A stretch of DNA of 64,000 nt from Chrysomallon squamiferum (GCA_012295275.1 CM022668.1:16568391-16632390), one strand, 5' to 3'. Shown: positions 40,500 to 53,159, counted from the stretch's first letter. The notes: generated from the sequence alone by a model not told the origin. Program-made: numbers and translations.

Positions 40500-40606
40500 A
40501 GTTCCGGAGCACTAGTCAGAACTGGAAACAGTGGCTGTTTCCCACAGAAGTGGCCTGCAACTTGTCGTGTCTCTCTAGCGCTCTAACCAGTGATCTACAG
40601 AAGACA
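40500..40606 (-). mobile_element. tRNA-derived SINE remnant
   Basis: Read on the minus strand, TAGATCACTGGTTAGAGCGC (plus positions 40578-40597) differs at two positions from the common tRNA 5' half TAGCTCAGTGGTTAGAGCGC. That supplies a strong A box. About 16 nt further on, AGTTGCAGGCC (plus 40552-40562) is an 8-of-11 match to the B box GGTTCGANNCC. The cloverleaf is not intact, so this is a degenerate SINE head or tRNA pseudogene. The body and tail towards 40500 and beyond are not recognised. Confidence 0.5.
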
Positions 40607-41672
<1,066 letters not shown>

Positions 41673-41705
41673 ATTAATGATATTGCGTCTCACGTGTGGC
41701 AGTCC

Positions 41706-41960
41706 TCGTATGTATGTCTGTGTGTGGACGCGTGTGTGTGTATATGTATGTATGTATGTCTGTGTGTGGACGCGTGTGTGTGTATGTATGTATGTGTGTG
41801 TGTGTGTGGACGCGTGTGTGTGTATATGTATGTATGTATGTCTGTGTGTGGGTGCGTGTGTGTGTGTGAATGTATGTATGTATGTCTGTGTGTGTGTGTA
41901 TTTCTGTATGTATCTATATATGTCAGAGACACAGACACATAGATGGATGGATGTAAGAAT
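41706..41960. repeat. 40-42-bp higher-order repeat in GTAT/GTGT
   Basis: Four units carry TGTCTGTGTGTGGACGCGTG or a close variant, with the GGACGCG or GGTGCG core near 41726, 41768, 41808 and 41850. A minisatellite has grown inside a microsatellite. Imperfect GTAT and GATG words follow. Confidence 0.85.
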
Positions 41961-42250
41961 GTGTATGTGTGTATGTGTGTGTGTATGTGTGCGAGTCTGT
42001 GACACTTCTTTCCTGCTTTGTGTGTGATGTGAATGTAAATAAATATGTTTGTGTCAGTTTGAGATGAAAAATACATAATAAACAAAAAATAATAAGACAT
42101 TTTCAGAATATCAGATCAGTTAGCCTTTATCTTGAACAAACAGACTAAAACACAATCAATAAAGTAAAAGCGGTTAACTTCAACAGATTTGGGTGACGTG
42201 ATAAAAGGGACACTTGAGATAAACAGTTACGTAAATACCAGTTACCAAAT
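41961..42250. other. Unique AT-rich non-coding
   Basis: No gene or clear repeat seen. Confidence 0.5.
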
Positions 42251-42298
42251 ACGCGATTATCGCCATTTCCGATAATTGTGAGTGAGCGATAATCGCGT
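42251..42298. other. Inverted repeat, 12-bp perfect arms, 24-bp loop
   Basis: ACGCGATTATCG (42251-42262) is the exact reverse complement of CGATAATCGCGT (42287-42298). The loop contains a third CGATAAT word. Arms carry paired CGCG steps in an AT-rich setting. A stem-loop or a bipartite protein-binding site is possible. Confidence 0.85.
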
Positions 42299-42344
42299 TA
42301 GTTTAAACATTTTCTCTCACGTAATTAAAACCTGGGTTGCTACG

Positions 42345-42399
42345 TTGTGATAATGACGTTGTTGACGTTTCCTTGTGATAATGACGTTGTTGACGTTTC
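42345..42399. repeat. Two-copy 28-bp direct repeat with TGACGTT sites
   Basis: TTGTGATAATGACGTTGTTG followed by ACGTTTC occurs at 42345 and 42373. Each copy holds two GACGTT half-sites 9 bp apart, so four are in phase. Confidence 0.9.
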
Positions 42400-42439
42400 G
42401 TAATGAAATTACGTTATCCATTTTATCATCTTAGTAAAC

Positions 42440-43060
42440 ATGTTTACATTCATGATTCTGAATAAACATGTTTTAAAATTAAAACTCATATAAACAGATT
42501 ATCAGAGTAATAATATTACTTAATGTTACCTGATGTTATTGAGAAAAGTTATTACCTAAAATCTGCTAACACTGCTTGATAATAACAGTTATCACATAAC
42601 ATTACTTGATAATAAATTGGACCAGCTAATATTGTGTGATAATAAATGTTATTACCTATATTACTTGCTAATAAATGTGTAATGTAATATTACTTCCTAA
42701 TAATTATTACCTAGTATTTTTTTATCAATAACAAATATCACCTAATTAATATTACTTGCTAATAATAATTGTTACTTAATATTACACGATTAACTCTATT
42801 ACTTATATTACTTGATACTAAAAACATTACCTAGTACTATATGCTAATGTTTTCTTGTTAATAAAAATATCACCAAAATTACTTGCTTACAAAATAAATA
42901 AAATACTACTTGCTAATAATAATTATTACATAATATTTTCTTAGCAATAAAAATTATCAACCAAAATTATCTTCTTATAAAAATGGTAACTTAATATTGC
43001 CTACGAATAATAATTATTATCTAATATTACTGAGTATAGAAGTTAATTAATTAATACTGT
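42440..43060. repeat. Decayed tandem repeat, TAATATTACTTGCTAATAA family
   Basis: About 15 diverged units mix AATATTACTTGATAATAA and ATTATTACCTA words at roughly 30-45-bp spacing. Confidence 0.65.
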
Positions 43061-43070
43061 TATTGAATTC

Positions 43071-43086
43071 TAACCAGAGGGCGTTC
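43071..43086 (+). promoter_or_regulatory. Weaker CTCF-like motif
   Basis: TAACCAGAGGGCGTTC matches the CTCF consensus at 12 of 16 positions, with CCAGAGGGCG intact. Orientation is the same as the site at 8141. It lies at the left edge of a GC-richer island. Confidence 0.25.
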
Positions 43087-43178
43087 ACGAAATGTCTGAG
43101 GCTAAAAGACGCTGGTGTGTGTAAGTTTCAGACTATCTGGGTCAGTTCAACAAAACCTATTTCTCGTCTTGTACCGCC

Positions 43179-43586
43179 ATGTTGAGATTTCCGCTAAACG
43201 CGAGAACACGACTTCATACTCATACAGAAGGTGTTGTTGTCGGGGCAGATAATCAGACATTTATTGCCAGCATTGTAGTTCCTCGTCCTCGACGTACTTC
43301 AGTCAGAATGTCGTCAAATAGACATTGTCCACGCCGTTTTAATCTCGGACGTCGTGGTAGTGAAGTAAGATGTAACCACGTTATTGGTCTGTCGCTTCAC
43401 TTCAGTACACAGCTGAAGATTTCGGTAAACGAATTGTTGCCTACTCTTGTTAGCATGACAGTAATTTCACAAAGTCCTCTCAGTCCTCTCAGTCCTCTTA
43501 GTCCGTTCAGTCTTGTCAGTGTTCTCGGTCCTTTCCGCTTCCAGCTTATCCTGCTGCCAATACGTTCAGTGAAATACGTTCAGTGA
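43179..43586 (+). CDS. Weak candidate ORF, 135 codons, unrecognised
   Basis: The longest ATG-started frame not made of simple repeats. The ATG sits in GTACCGCCATGT, with G at -3 as in a good Kozak context. The product would be basic, with many Arg, and would carry a short SPLSPLSPL stretch from a 9-bp repeat at 43473-43526. No domain, signal peptide or family is recognised. It lies in a CpG-bearing island, so it may be a single-exon orphan gene, part of a lncRNA, or chance openness in less AT-rich DNA. Confidence 0.18.
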   Translation: MLRFPLNARTRLHTHTEGVVVGADNQTFIASIVVPRPRRTSVRMSSNRHCPRRFNLGRRGSEVRCNHVIGLSLHFSTQLKISVNELLPTLVSMTVISQSPLSPLSPLSPFSLVSVLGPFRFQLILLPIRSVKYVQ

Positions 43587-43620
43587 AATACGTTCAAAGA
43601 AATACGAGAAGAAATACGCA
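43473..43620. repeat. 9-bp and 14-bp short tandem repeats
   Basis: AGTCCTCTC is repeated about six times with decay. Then ACGTTCAGTGAAAT-type 14-bp units appear at 43564-43617. Confidence 0.85.
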
Positions 43621-44564
43621 ACTGATACACTATTTATTTATGAGGACCGGTAACTGTTATTGCCTAATCCAAATCAATACTGCAACAAATTGATTAATAC
43701 TGAAATGTACTTCTCGTGTCTGGCGCTAGATTAGAACTAATGTGCCTAAACCTCTGATCTTTCTGAATCGAAAAAAAAAATAATAATAATAATAAAAAAA
43801 AAAAAAAAAACATTTGTCATTAGTCTATGAATGATGATGCTGTTTTCAGTTTGTTATTTCTGATGCACTATAATTACAGATGGGTATGAAAAACTATCTA
43901 CTTCTAAAGTTATCTGAAAAATTACTGTATTCGGAGGTTTAGCCTATAACAAACGAGTTTGAAGATTTTTCTGTAAAATTATGCCATATAATTACATCTA
44001 ACCATACCAGTACTAGGGGGTATTTGCTTTTGTTTTGTTGTTGTTGCAGCTGCTACTTCTTTTGCCGTTGCTGTTGTTGTTGTTACAGAAAGAAAATGGG
44101 AACAAGGCGCTGTCAGTAACAGTAAAAAAATAAGGACCGACATATTTGATTTCCACTGCAAACAGCAGTTTCTAATATCGGTTCATTTCATCTTAAAGAC
44201 ACCAGTACGAGTGACGCTAAAATAGTTTTAAAAATCTGGCCGGAATCTCAAATAAAAATCGCATTCTTAAAATCGCGTTTTATGTGAGGTCATTTTTTTG
44301 TTTTCTCTGATAAGTACACAGTTTTTACATCTGTGTAGATTAGATTTTCATCTGTGTTGTATAAGAGTTTATTGATCTAGGGACACACTGAACATACTGG
44401 AAGTTTGAAAAGAGATAATTCAGACGATATGTTTAAGACGGAATCAATTACTATTATTTGTCTGTTGTCACGAAGTGCAAAACGGCTTTGATAAATCTCT
44501 ATTATTATTAATTTGTTTACTGAATAATGCATGAACGATCATGCGGAGTACAACGATTGTTTCT
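43621..44564. other. Unique non-coding with A-rich run
   Basis: An A/AAT-rich block at 43770-43810 and GTTGTTGCAGCTGC-type words near 44035-44085. No gene recognised. Confidence 0.45.
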
Positions 44565-44630
44565 GGATGACTGAGTAATTAGGACATTAGTCAACAAGGT
44601 TGTGGGTTGAAGACAGGCTACGACAGGATT
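44565..44630 (+). mobile_element. Possible tRNA-derived SINE head
   Basis: TGACTGAGTAATTAGGAC (44568-44585) resembles the tRNA A-box region TGGCCGAGTGGTTAAGGC. GTGGGTTGAAGACAGG near 44603 resembles a B box with a small deletion. Spacing of about 35 nt fits a tRNA. No intact cloverleaf. Confidence 0.35.
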
Positions 44631-45845
44631 TTGAAAGAGAGGTTCTTACATCGCAAACCAGTACAGGCGCCTACACGTCACTGACTGCAGTGTAAGACTG
44701 CTCTGTACTTTCCTTCCTCAGTAACTAAAACTTCCACAGACTAATGTCAACATTAGACTGGATAATCACTCACTGCTGTTTCTGGATAGAATATTCCCCG
44801 AAAAGCATGCTTTAGCATAACTTGCACCAGCAGTGTCCCCTTCTTGTCTCTCGTCACAAATCTGACCTCTAACAAGAAACGTGAACGGCCAGTTTGGAAC
44901 TACGACCAGCTCCTGCCACACCGCTAATACAGTTTTATTGTAGACTTAAACATTTCTTTCACCAATTTCAACGCTCAAGATTAGTTTCGCCTTGAAGAGT
45001 TGACGGCGTAATCCCTAATAAGGCGCAGAATGTTACATTGGTCTGAAAAATCGATGTACGTAGTAGGACAAACGAAATTAAAAGCAAGAATGAGTGTTTC
45101 TCAAACTCAGTACATATTTTCGTCATTATAAAAGAGGAAAATTGTCCGTGATTGTGCGACTGGTCAATCGGTCGGCGAAATGGACTTGGGTGTTCACTTA
45201 CGGCAAAGCTCTCAATTTTTCTCGTTTGTGTAATGTAAAATAAATGAAGTGGTCAGCTCTTTGTGTGTACATTCAGTCTATCCGCGATTATGTTTCTTAG
45301 TGAAATTGCTGCGATTATGGCGGCCAGTGTTTGATTTCCTTGAGAACTTAGCGATTTCAATAGTTTCTTGCAAGCGATCATTTCTGCGATCGATTTCCTT
45401 TTCCACTGGCTATATATCAGGCCGACCCCCCACCCAGCCGTTCCGATTGTTCGGTCTGCTTCCAATAACCAGCAAACCTAATTAAAGACCAGTATTTTTA
45501 TTCCGGCAGACTGAAATGGGAAAAGTGATTTATAACGTTTGGTTCCCAGGAAAGCAAAAGCTTCTTTCTGGAGAAAAGACCTTTAGGTATTGAGATTTCC
45601 TGTCGTGTTAGATCCAGCCTCCATTAAACAAGTTTAAACTTTCAAATCTGTCAACGAATTCCGCGTCACGCACCATCACAGGGTCCTTTTCTGTCTTTGA
45701 TGGCTTCTAACAGCGGATCAAATTAAGATTATTATGTGATAAAATAAAATGGCGATTCAGAAAAACTCGCAACTAGTTATGTCATGCCGTACTTTTTTAA
45801 AATATATTTTATTTCACTTATTTATTTATTTGCTTACATACGTTA

Positions 45846-45846
<1 letters not shown>
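44631..45846. other. Low-repeat island, CpG-bearing
   Basis: 1.2 kb almost free of simple repeats, with a YY1-like ATTATGGCGGCC near 45313. Overlapping frames of 70-78 codons at 45249-45485 on both strands match nothing I know. Candidate regulatory DNA. Confidence 0.35.

Positions 45847-45902
<56 letters not shown>
45847..45902. repeat. (AAT)n microsatellite
   Basis: About 18 AAT units followed by poly(T). Confidence 0.95.
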
Positions 45903-45903
<1 letters not shown>

Positions 45904-46166
45904 TTTTTTTTTTCTGTAATATGTTTTCTCATTGCTGTCAGATGGTGTGTATGTTTTCTACTAATCAACAGCAGAATGAAGTGACGGTTATAATTACATA
46001 TCTGGTTTCATTATTATTCACAAATCCCATGTTTACCACAAAATAACAGTAAATGTTAAAATTATGAAATGGAAATAATTATTCATCAGTTGAATTCTGT
46101 TTTTCTTTTACACTCAAACGTAATAAACATTTTAGCTGAAAAAAGTCAGTATATTTACGCAATAAA

Positions 46167-46172
<6 letters not shown>

Positions 46173-46217
<45 letters not shown>
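46173..46217. repeat. (CA)n microsatellite
   Basis: About 22 CA units. Confidence 0.95.
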
Positions 46218-46864
<647 letters not shown>

Positions 46865-47479
46865 CATATTTTGCCCAAACGGTAGAAGAAGTAACAATTA
46901 TTGTAAAATGTAATAACACTGCTTTTCCAGTGATTGCTGATAAAAGCTACAAAACATTTTCTATTTCTTTGTTATTTTTGCTATTCTTTCGGGGTTTTCT
47001 TATGAGCAATAGTTTAAAGAGTCCGTCAGTTTTAAAGTTCCATTTAAGTTTTTCTGTTTATCACAGTCGTGTACGGTGTTAAGGACAACGTTGGCCTCGA
47101 CGTAGTAAGAGAACATTACTTTTACATTACTTGAACATACTTCAGCTACAGAGTAGTGTTCCGTTTAATCACATTATTCGTTCAGACTGGGTAAACAGAT
47201 TTAATTAAGTCATTATTACCATACAATACACTGCAGAGTTCAGCAACACGTGGAGTATTGTCTGTGTCCCGTCATAACACACAACATGTAGACAGAGACA
47301 ACTGACAAATTATATCACTGGTAAATATTTGTTGTAATTGTACAGATATCTGTTTCTTTGTGCGACAAACAGAATAATTATAAAGATAATGATGATGATG
47401 AATATGATGGTTCTGATTTTGGATCAAACAAACAAACATACACGTATAAAGATATGGAAATACAAACACACAGATACAT
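46865..47479. other. Unique non-coding
   Basis: No gene seen. Short GAT words near 47388. Confidence 0.5.
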
Positions 47480-47750
47480 ATATATGTACATATACATAAA
47501 TACACATACATGCAAATACACATACAATATACATACAAACATACATAATACATTATTACATACATACATACATACACACATACATAAATACATACATAAA
47601 TACATACATACATAAATACATACATACATACATACTTACATAAATACATACATACATACATACATACTTACATAAATACAAACATAAATACATAAATACA
47701 CACATATATAAATACATAAATACATACATATATACATATACATACAGCGC
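47480..47750. repeat. (ACAT)n/(AAAT)n mosaic
   Basis: CATACATA and ATAAATAC units over about 270 bp. Confidence 0.95.
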
Positions 47751-48320
47751 TCACACACCAAACAAGTATTTGCAATAATACATGCATAAATAAAAAAGCA
47801 AGTAAAAAAATAATATTGATTTGTCTTGTACTGTTTTTAAAAACAGAATTTAAATTCTTTGAAGTATTAATTCATTCAAATGAAATTTATGGATTTAAAA
47901 CCAGTGCATAACAATCTATTTGATGAAAACAAATTTATAGTCATTGAATATTTTACTTAAATACAGGTGTTATAGCCGGGGTGAAACGTGCTAGGTAACT
48001 GGCCTATTTAACATCCCATGTCTTCTTTTTAGTAGTGTAATTCCTGAGAAATATATTGGCAATATTAGCTAAGATATCACGCATTGATTTCATCGCGACA
48101 GTCCGTTCATTTCCGCAACTCCCCGTGCATTTCCGTCAACCACCTGCGCTACTGTACGCAGAAGTAATTTAGAGTTCGGAGCAGCACGTGACGTCTCGGA
48201 TTTTTTCATTTATTGTTTCGTTTTAAATATGTTCATTTCCTTAGCGCTGTGTCTTAACTGTTACTGTACCAGCGTTTGTTTATATGGAGACCAGCAGTAT
48301 CTCTGCTAGGAGTGTTTATT
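47751..48320. other. Unique non-coding, CpG patch at 48060-48220
   Basis: The patch has intact CpGs and GCACGTGACGTC near 48184. No gene seen. Confidence 0.45.
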
Positions 48321-48700
48321 GCAAACATATTGGATTAGTAGTTGTAGTAGTAACAGTAGCTGCTGTTGTTTCAGTGGAGATAGTAATGGTAACAATCATA
48401 GTAAACGTATTACGTTTCGCATTAGCTGTAATAATTGTAATAATACCAGTAGTAATAGCAGAAATAGCAGTAGATGGGATAGTAATGACTATAGAAATAG
48501 TAGTAAAAAAAAGTAGTATGATTAACATTGCTAGTAGCAATAGTAATAGGAGATGCGATTAAAATATTGTAGTTTTGATGGTTAGTTGAAAACAGCTCGA
48601 ATAGCAGCAGTAATAGAGTAGTAAATAATAGTAGTAGCAGTAGTAGTAGTTGAAGTAATAGTTGATGTAATAGTAGTAGTAGTTGTAGTAATAGCAGGAG
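48321..48700. repeat. Degenerate (GTA)n field
   Basis: GTAGTAGT, AATAGTAAT and AGCAGTAG words. The I/V-rich 92-codon frame is an artefact. Confidence 0.8.
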
Positions 48701-49295
48701 TAATTCTGCTTGTATATTAAAGTCATTTAAGTAATTAAAACATAAGACATCACAGTGATCCAGTCATCAAGATATTTTCAGTACGTTAATTACACGTGTT
48801 GTTTTCTTCTGTAACAACTAATTAAACCTGTACACTGGATTTTAATCTTTTCTCCACATGTTAATTAAATGTCAGAAAGCATTAGAAAGAAAAAAAATAT
48901 ATATATATATATATACTAATAAAAATCTATAAATATGGAACCATCAAGAAAATAAAACTGAGCGTTTAGAAAAAAAAGGAATTGGTGAAATTTTAAAATC
49001 TAATGTTAATCTGAATTTCTGTTTACGGGTAAGTAAATGAAGATCTGGTTTCTTATTATAAACAATTACCATCATCTCGTGAGGCAATTACAAACAGTTT
49101 GACCTTCAAGTTAAGAATGAAGGTTATTAATTTAAATGCATATTGTTGTATGTATATATACAGCTTAGCAGGGTACAGGACGCCAGTCTACATGCAGCGT
49201 TGCCCATGGAGAAAGCCGGGTTTCTGACGTCATTGCTGGCTGATCGATAACTTAGAAATCGATCAGTTCATTTAAGGTGAAGCTAAAATATATTA
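48701..49295. other. Unique non-coding
   Basis: A short (TA)n lies at 48898-48914. 49150-49260 is GC-richer with a CRE palindrome at 49225-49232. No gene seen. Confidence 0.45.
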
Positions 49296-49576
49296 CATAA
49301 TAATAATAATAATAATAATAATAATTGTAGTACTAGCGGTAGGACTTTTAATACTAGTAATAGTAGCAGCAGAAAAAGTAGTAATAATAGCAATACTAAT
49401 ATTATAATTGTAGTAGTTCAATAGCTGTAATAGTAGTAGTAGCAATAGCGCGCTATTCTTTTTATTGAAATCGTCGTATTAGTAAAATAAATGTTCAGTG
49501 ATTTCTCAGGGCTTTTTAATAATATAAATCATATATTTCTTAAACAATGAATTACTAGTTACTGACAAAGACGTGA

Positions 49577-49660
<84 letters not shown>

Positions 49661-49672
49661 GATAATAATAAT
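49296..49672. repeat. (AAT)n and (TAG)n patches, then (AAT)n/(GATAAT)n
   Basis: AAT at 49296-49325, TAG-rich words to 49450, then AAT and GATAAT at 49579-49672. Confidence 0.9.
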
Positions 49673-50199
49673 CATATATGCTGCAGTAAAATGAAGATCA
49701 ACTTCAATTACAAACGGTTAAAGCAGACACGACATGGTAATTATAAGACAAAATTAATGTGACTGCATTTTCTAACGATCGAGATTTTTAATTTTATTTG
49801 TTTTTATGTTTTAATATGACGAGCACATTAGATACGTTTTCCTAAACGGGTTTGAGCTAGTAGTTCTCACGTAGGATAATGTTCCCGCTAGGCGAGTTTT
49901 GAAACAGACTGAGATTTCTGTGACTAGTCCGTCTGTTGTAAGTTTACAAACAACCTGGTAACAGTGGATGTTTGAAAACCTTTCACTAGTTACCCCTGGC
50001 TGTGTGATAACACAAACACTTCCAAACTTGTGCAGCCGAGTTCTTCTTTGCGAATTGAACCGTTATTGATTGCACCTCGCTTCTCCAGGAAGTGCCCATC
50101 CTGAGGAATCCGTCATCTGTCTTTAATTTTAACCCTTTCTCAGCTAACTGTCCCTTGTGTCTACAGTTGTTTATATCTTTACTCTTCCCTCAGCTGACT
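49673..50199. other. Unique non-coding
   Basis: Moderate G+C at 49840-50130. No gene recognised. Confidence 0.45.
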
Positions 50200-50768
50200 T
50201 AACCCTTTCTCCGCTAACTATACTGTTAACTCTTTGTCAACTAACTATACTGTTAACTCTTTCTCAACTAACTATACTGTTAACTCTTTCTCAGTTAACT
50301 ATACAGTTAACTCTTTTTCAGCTAACTGTACTGTTAACTCTTTCTCAGTTAACTATACTGTTAACTCTTTCTCAGCTTACTATACAGTTAACTCTTTCTC
50401 AGCTAACTATACTGTTAACTCTTTCTCAGTTAACTATACAGTTAAGTCTTTTTCAGTTAACTATACTGTTAACTCTTTCTCTGCTAACTATACTGTTAAC
50501 TCTTTCTCAGCTAACTATACTGTTAACTCTTTCTCCGCTAACTATACTGTTAACTCTTTCTCAGCTAACTATACTGTTAACTCTTTCTCTGCTAACTATA
50601 CTGTTAACTCTTTCTCAGTTAACTATACTGTTAACTCTTTCTCATTTATCTATACAGTTAACTCTTTCTCTACTAACTATGTTGTTAACTGTTTGTCAGT
50701 TAACTATACTGTTAAGTCTTTTTCAGCTAACTATACTGTTAACACTTCCTCAACTAACTATACTGTTT
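50200..50768. repeat. 27-bp minisatellite, about 21 copies
   Basis: Units carry CTAACTATACTGTTAACTCT followed by TTCTCAG. Variation is confined mainly to CAGCTAAC versus CAGTTAAC and ACTGTT versus ACAGTT. As 27 is divisible by three, two plus-strand frames stay open for about 210 codons. Their translations are 9-residue repeats, N-Y-T-V-N-S-F-S-(A/V) in one frame and a leucine-rich one in the other. Repeat behaviour is enough to explain this. Confidence 0.95.
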
Positions 50769-50805
50769 CCCTCTATTGTTCTCTTGTGACTTTCTTTACT
50801 CTATA

Positions 50806-50900
50806 TTTTTATTATTATTATTATTACTACTACTACTACTACTACTGCTACTACTACTACTACTGATACTGTTATTATTATTATTATTATTATTATAAAT
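50806..50900. repeat. (TTA)n-(CTA)n-(TTA)n tract
   Basis: Trinucleotide runs changing from TTA to CTA and back. Confidence 0.95.
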
Positions 50901-51150
50901 CACCAGTTATTTTCTTTATTATAAAATAACTTTTGATTGCCATTATATATACGTCGATTAACTTAAGATTAAAGCACGCCATTCATGAGTCCTCGCTGCA
51001 AGTAAAAGACTGTACTGAAATGAACAATTCTGTTGTACTTGTTTAATCTTAATTTTCTGACTCGATGCTGTAGTGACCCACGTGTCAGCGTATCCATCAC
51101 AGACAGTCGCGTGATTTAATAGCTGTCATCAGAGCATCTCACTGTGATTA

Positions 51151-51295
51151 TTTATCATTATTAAATTTCATTATGATTATTTATCATTATTAAATTTCAT
51201 TATGATTATTTATCATTATTAAATTTCATTATAATTATTTATCATTATTAAATTTCATTATAATTATTTATCATTATTAAATTTCATTATATCAT
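51151..51295. repeat. 29-bp minisatellite, 5 copies
   Basis: TTTATCATTATTAAATTTCA plus an ATTAT(G/A)ATTA ending. The first copies have G and the last have A at the single variable site. Confidence 0.93.
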
Positions 51296-51428
51296 CTACG
51301 ACTTCATGAACGAAAATATGCAAGCGGATTTAAAATAATTTAAGAAAAAATTGTATAGGCCTATCCATATCTGTACGTTTATTTTGTACATACCGTTGTG
51401 GTTTTTTGTAGTTTTTTCATATAAAGTT

Positions 51429-51475
51429 AAAATAATAATAATAATAATAATTATTATTATTATTATTATTAGTAT

Positions 51476-51548
<73 letters not shown>

Positions 51549-51550
51549 TT
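51429..51550. repeat. (AAT)n-(TTA)n-(GTA)n compound tract
   Basis: AAT units turn into TTA, forming a short near-palindromic join. About 25 GTA units follow. Confidence 0.95.
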
Positions 51551-52329
51551 TTAGAAGTCTACTTTTATTTATAAAATGTTGTATACACAATCACTGTGAG
51601 CCGCTGTGCACTTTTTGGTAATTTATATAATTCACTTCAATAAACAGAGCTAAGAAAAATTGCTTCATAAATAAAAAGTCGTAGTTTGTGACACTCGCAG
51701 TGGAGAAATGTGCCTAATTTACAGCGAGTCGGTCTCGGGAGTACAGCGTTTCTACATGCGCCAGCAGCCAGCACTCGGGAACGAGTCGTTACTGGAGCTT
51801 TGACGTAATAAAAATCTCCCCCAGACACAACCAAGCGTTAAACCGGCTCAGAGACAGTGCAGAAAATGTGTGTCACTTTCACAGCTCACCGACTCCGTTT
51901 TACATTCATTCTTAAATTAATAATCTTTCGTAAAAATCATTTGTCTCGTTTAACAGCGTGAATTGGAATGAACTTAGTTGTAGACGTAATTGTTTGGTCA
52001 TTTTGATGATAAATCAGACTTGCACGTCGAACAAAATCAGCTAATTTCAATAACAGATGAAACCGATGGAGTAACATATATAATATCAAATATTTTGTGT
52101 ACACAACTCAGTGTTAGAATTCAGTAATGGATAAAAAAAAGAAGCAGCAAAGATTTGCTGTCAATTTGCATATTGTACGTGCTTACCTGAATCTTACATT
52201 TGGCAACCCAAGACAATTACGGTGCAAGTTAGAAGCAGAAAGGGGTTAACATGGTACAGATTCCTACAGCAATTACTAGTCGGGCAGGCTACGAGATAAA
52301 CACAATTGTGCTTAATGCATTTTAATATT
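51551..52329. other. Low-repeat non-coding
   Basis: 51640-51850 is CpG-bearing. 52130-52320 is repeat-free and contains a perfect octamer ATTTGCAT (52164-52171). No gene seen. Confidence 0.4.
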
Positions 52330-52480
52330 ATTATACATATATAATTATTATCATTATTATTATTGCTGCTGTTGTTGTTCTTTCTTGTTACTATTAATGT
52401 TATTACAATACTATTGCTATTACTACTATTATAATTATTGTTGTTTTTGTTGTTGTTGCTGCTGTTGTAGTTGTTTTAAA
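52330..52480. repeat. Degenerate (TTA)n/(GTT)n field
   Basis: TTATTATTG, GCTGTTGTTG and ACTATTG words. Confidence 0.8.
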
Positions 52481-52654
52481 ATATGAAAACCTGCGGGTCC
52501 AATAGGAAGCATGCGTTTCGTTGGATCCCTGTGTTTTTTATGTCATGTATTATGCTGGATCAGGCATCTACAAGCAAAGTTACAAAAACGTTCATAAATA
52601 ATTTTATAGTGTAAGAAATATTTCTTGTCATTTAGCTGGGCCATATGAATTCAT

Positions 52655-52765
52655 TGGACTGTATGAACTGTATGAACAGTATGAACCGTGTGAACTATAT
52701 GAACTGTATTAATAGTATGAACAGTATGAATTGTATGAACTGTATGAACGTTATGAACTGTATCA
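52655..52765. repeat. 9-bp minisatellite, about 12 copies
   Basis: Unit GTATGAACT and variants (AGTATGAAC, TGTATGAAT) in strict 9-bp steps over most of the span. Confidence 0.9.
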
Positions 52766-52975
52766 GCTTACAAGGGGTGTAACTCTACAAAGAGAACAAA
52801 GTTTACGTAGGAAAAAAACACTAACTTTGTCCTTCGTTCGTAACGATTCGAGAAATTAATACACTCCCTGTTGTTTTTAAAAAACCTAATTAGAACAAAA
52901 TACATACATGTTAAATAAATAAACAAACAAACAAATAAATAAATTAAACACATATATAAATAAAGCGAATCAAAT

Positions 52976-53004
52976 CAAATCAAATCAAATCAAATTAAAT
53001 CAAA
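52976..53004. repeat. (AAATC)n pentanucleotide
   Basis: About six units, one with AAATT. Confidence 0.93.
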
Positions 53005-53159
53005 TACCAGACTGTAGTTGTGAAAGGTATTTTGTCACTATTTTACACATACACACGCATTAAATATGCGTTTAATTTACACATATATATACATACACAC
53101 AAACACACAGATATATGTATGTGTAAATGTGTGACATATATACGCAAGACGACATATGT

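Noticed and set aside
43715-43780. Minus-strand AGATCAGAGGTTTAGGCACATTAG resembling a tRNA A box, reported only as a hint
   Set aside because: No B box at the right spacing; weaker than the elements kept.
50200-50768. Repeat protein gene
   Set aside because: Two plus-strand frames are equally open and differ completely in character, as expected from a 27-bp satellite rather than selection on one protein; kept only as a low-priority expression check.
52655-52765. Helically phased binding array
   Set aside because: The repeat step is 9 bp, not the 10-10.5 bp needed for one-face phasing.
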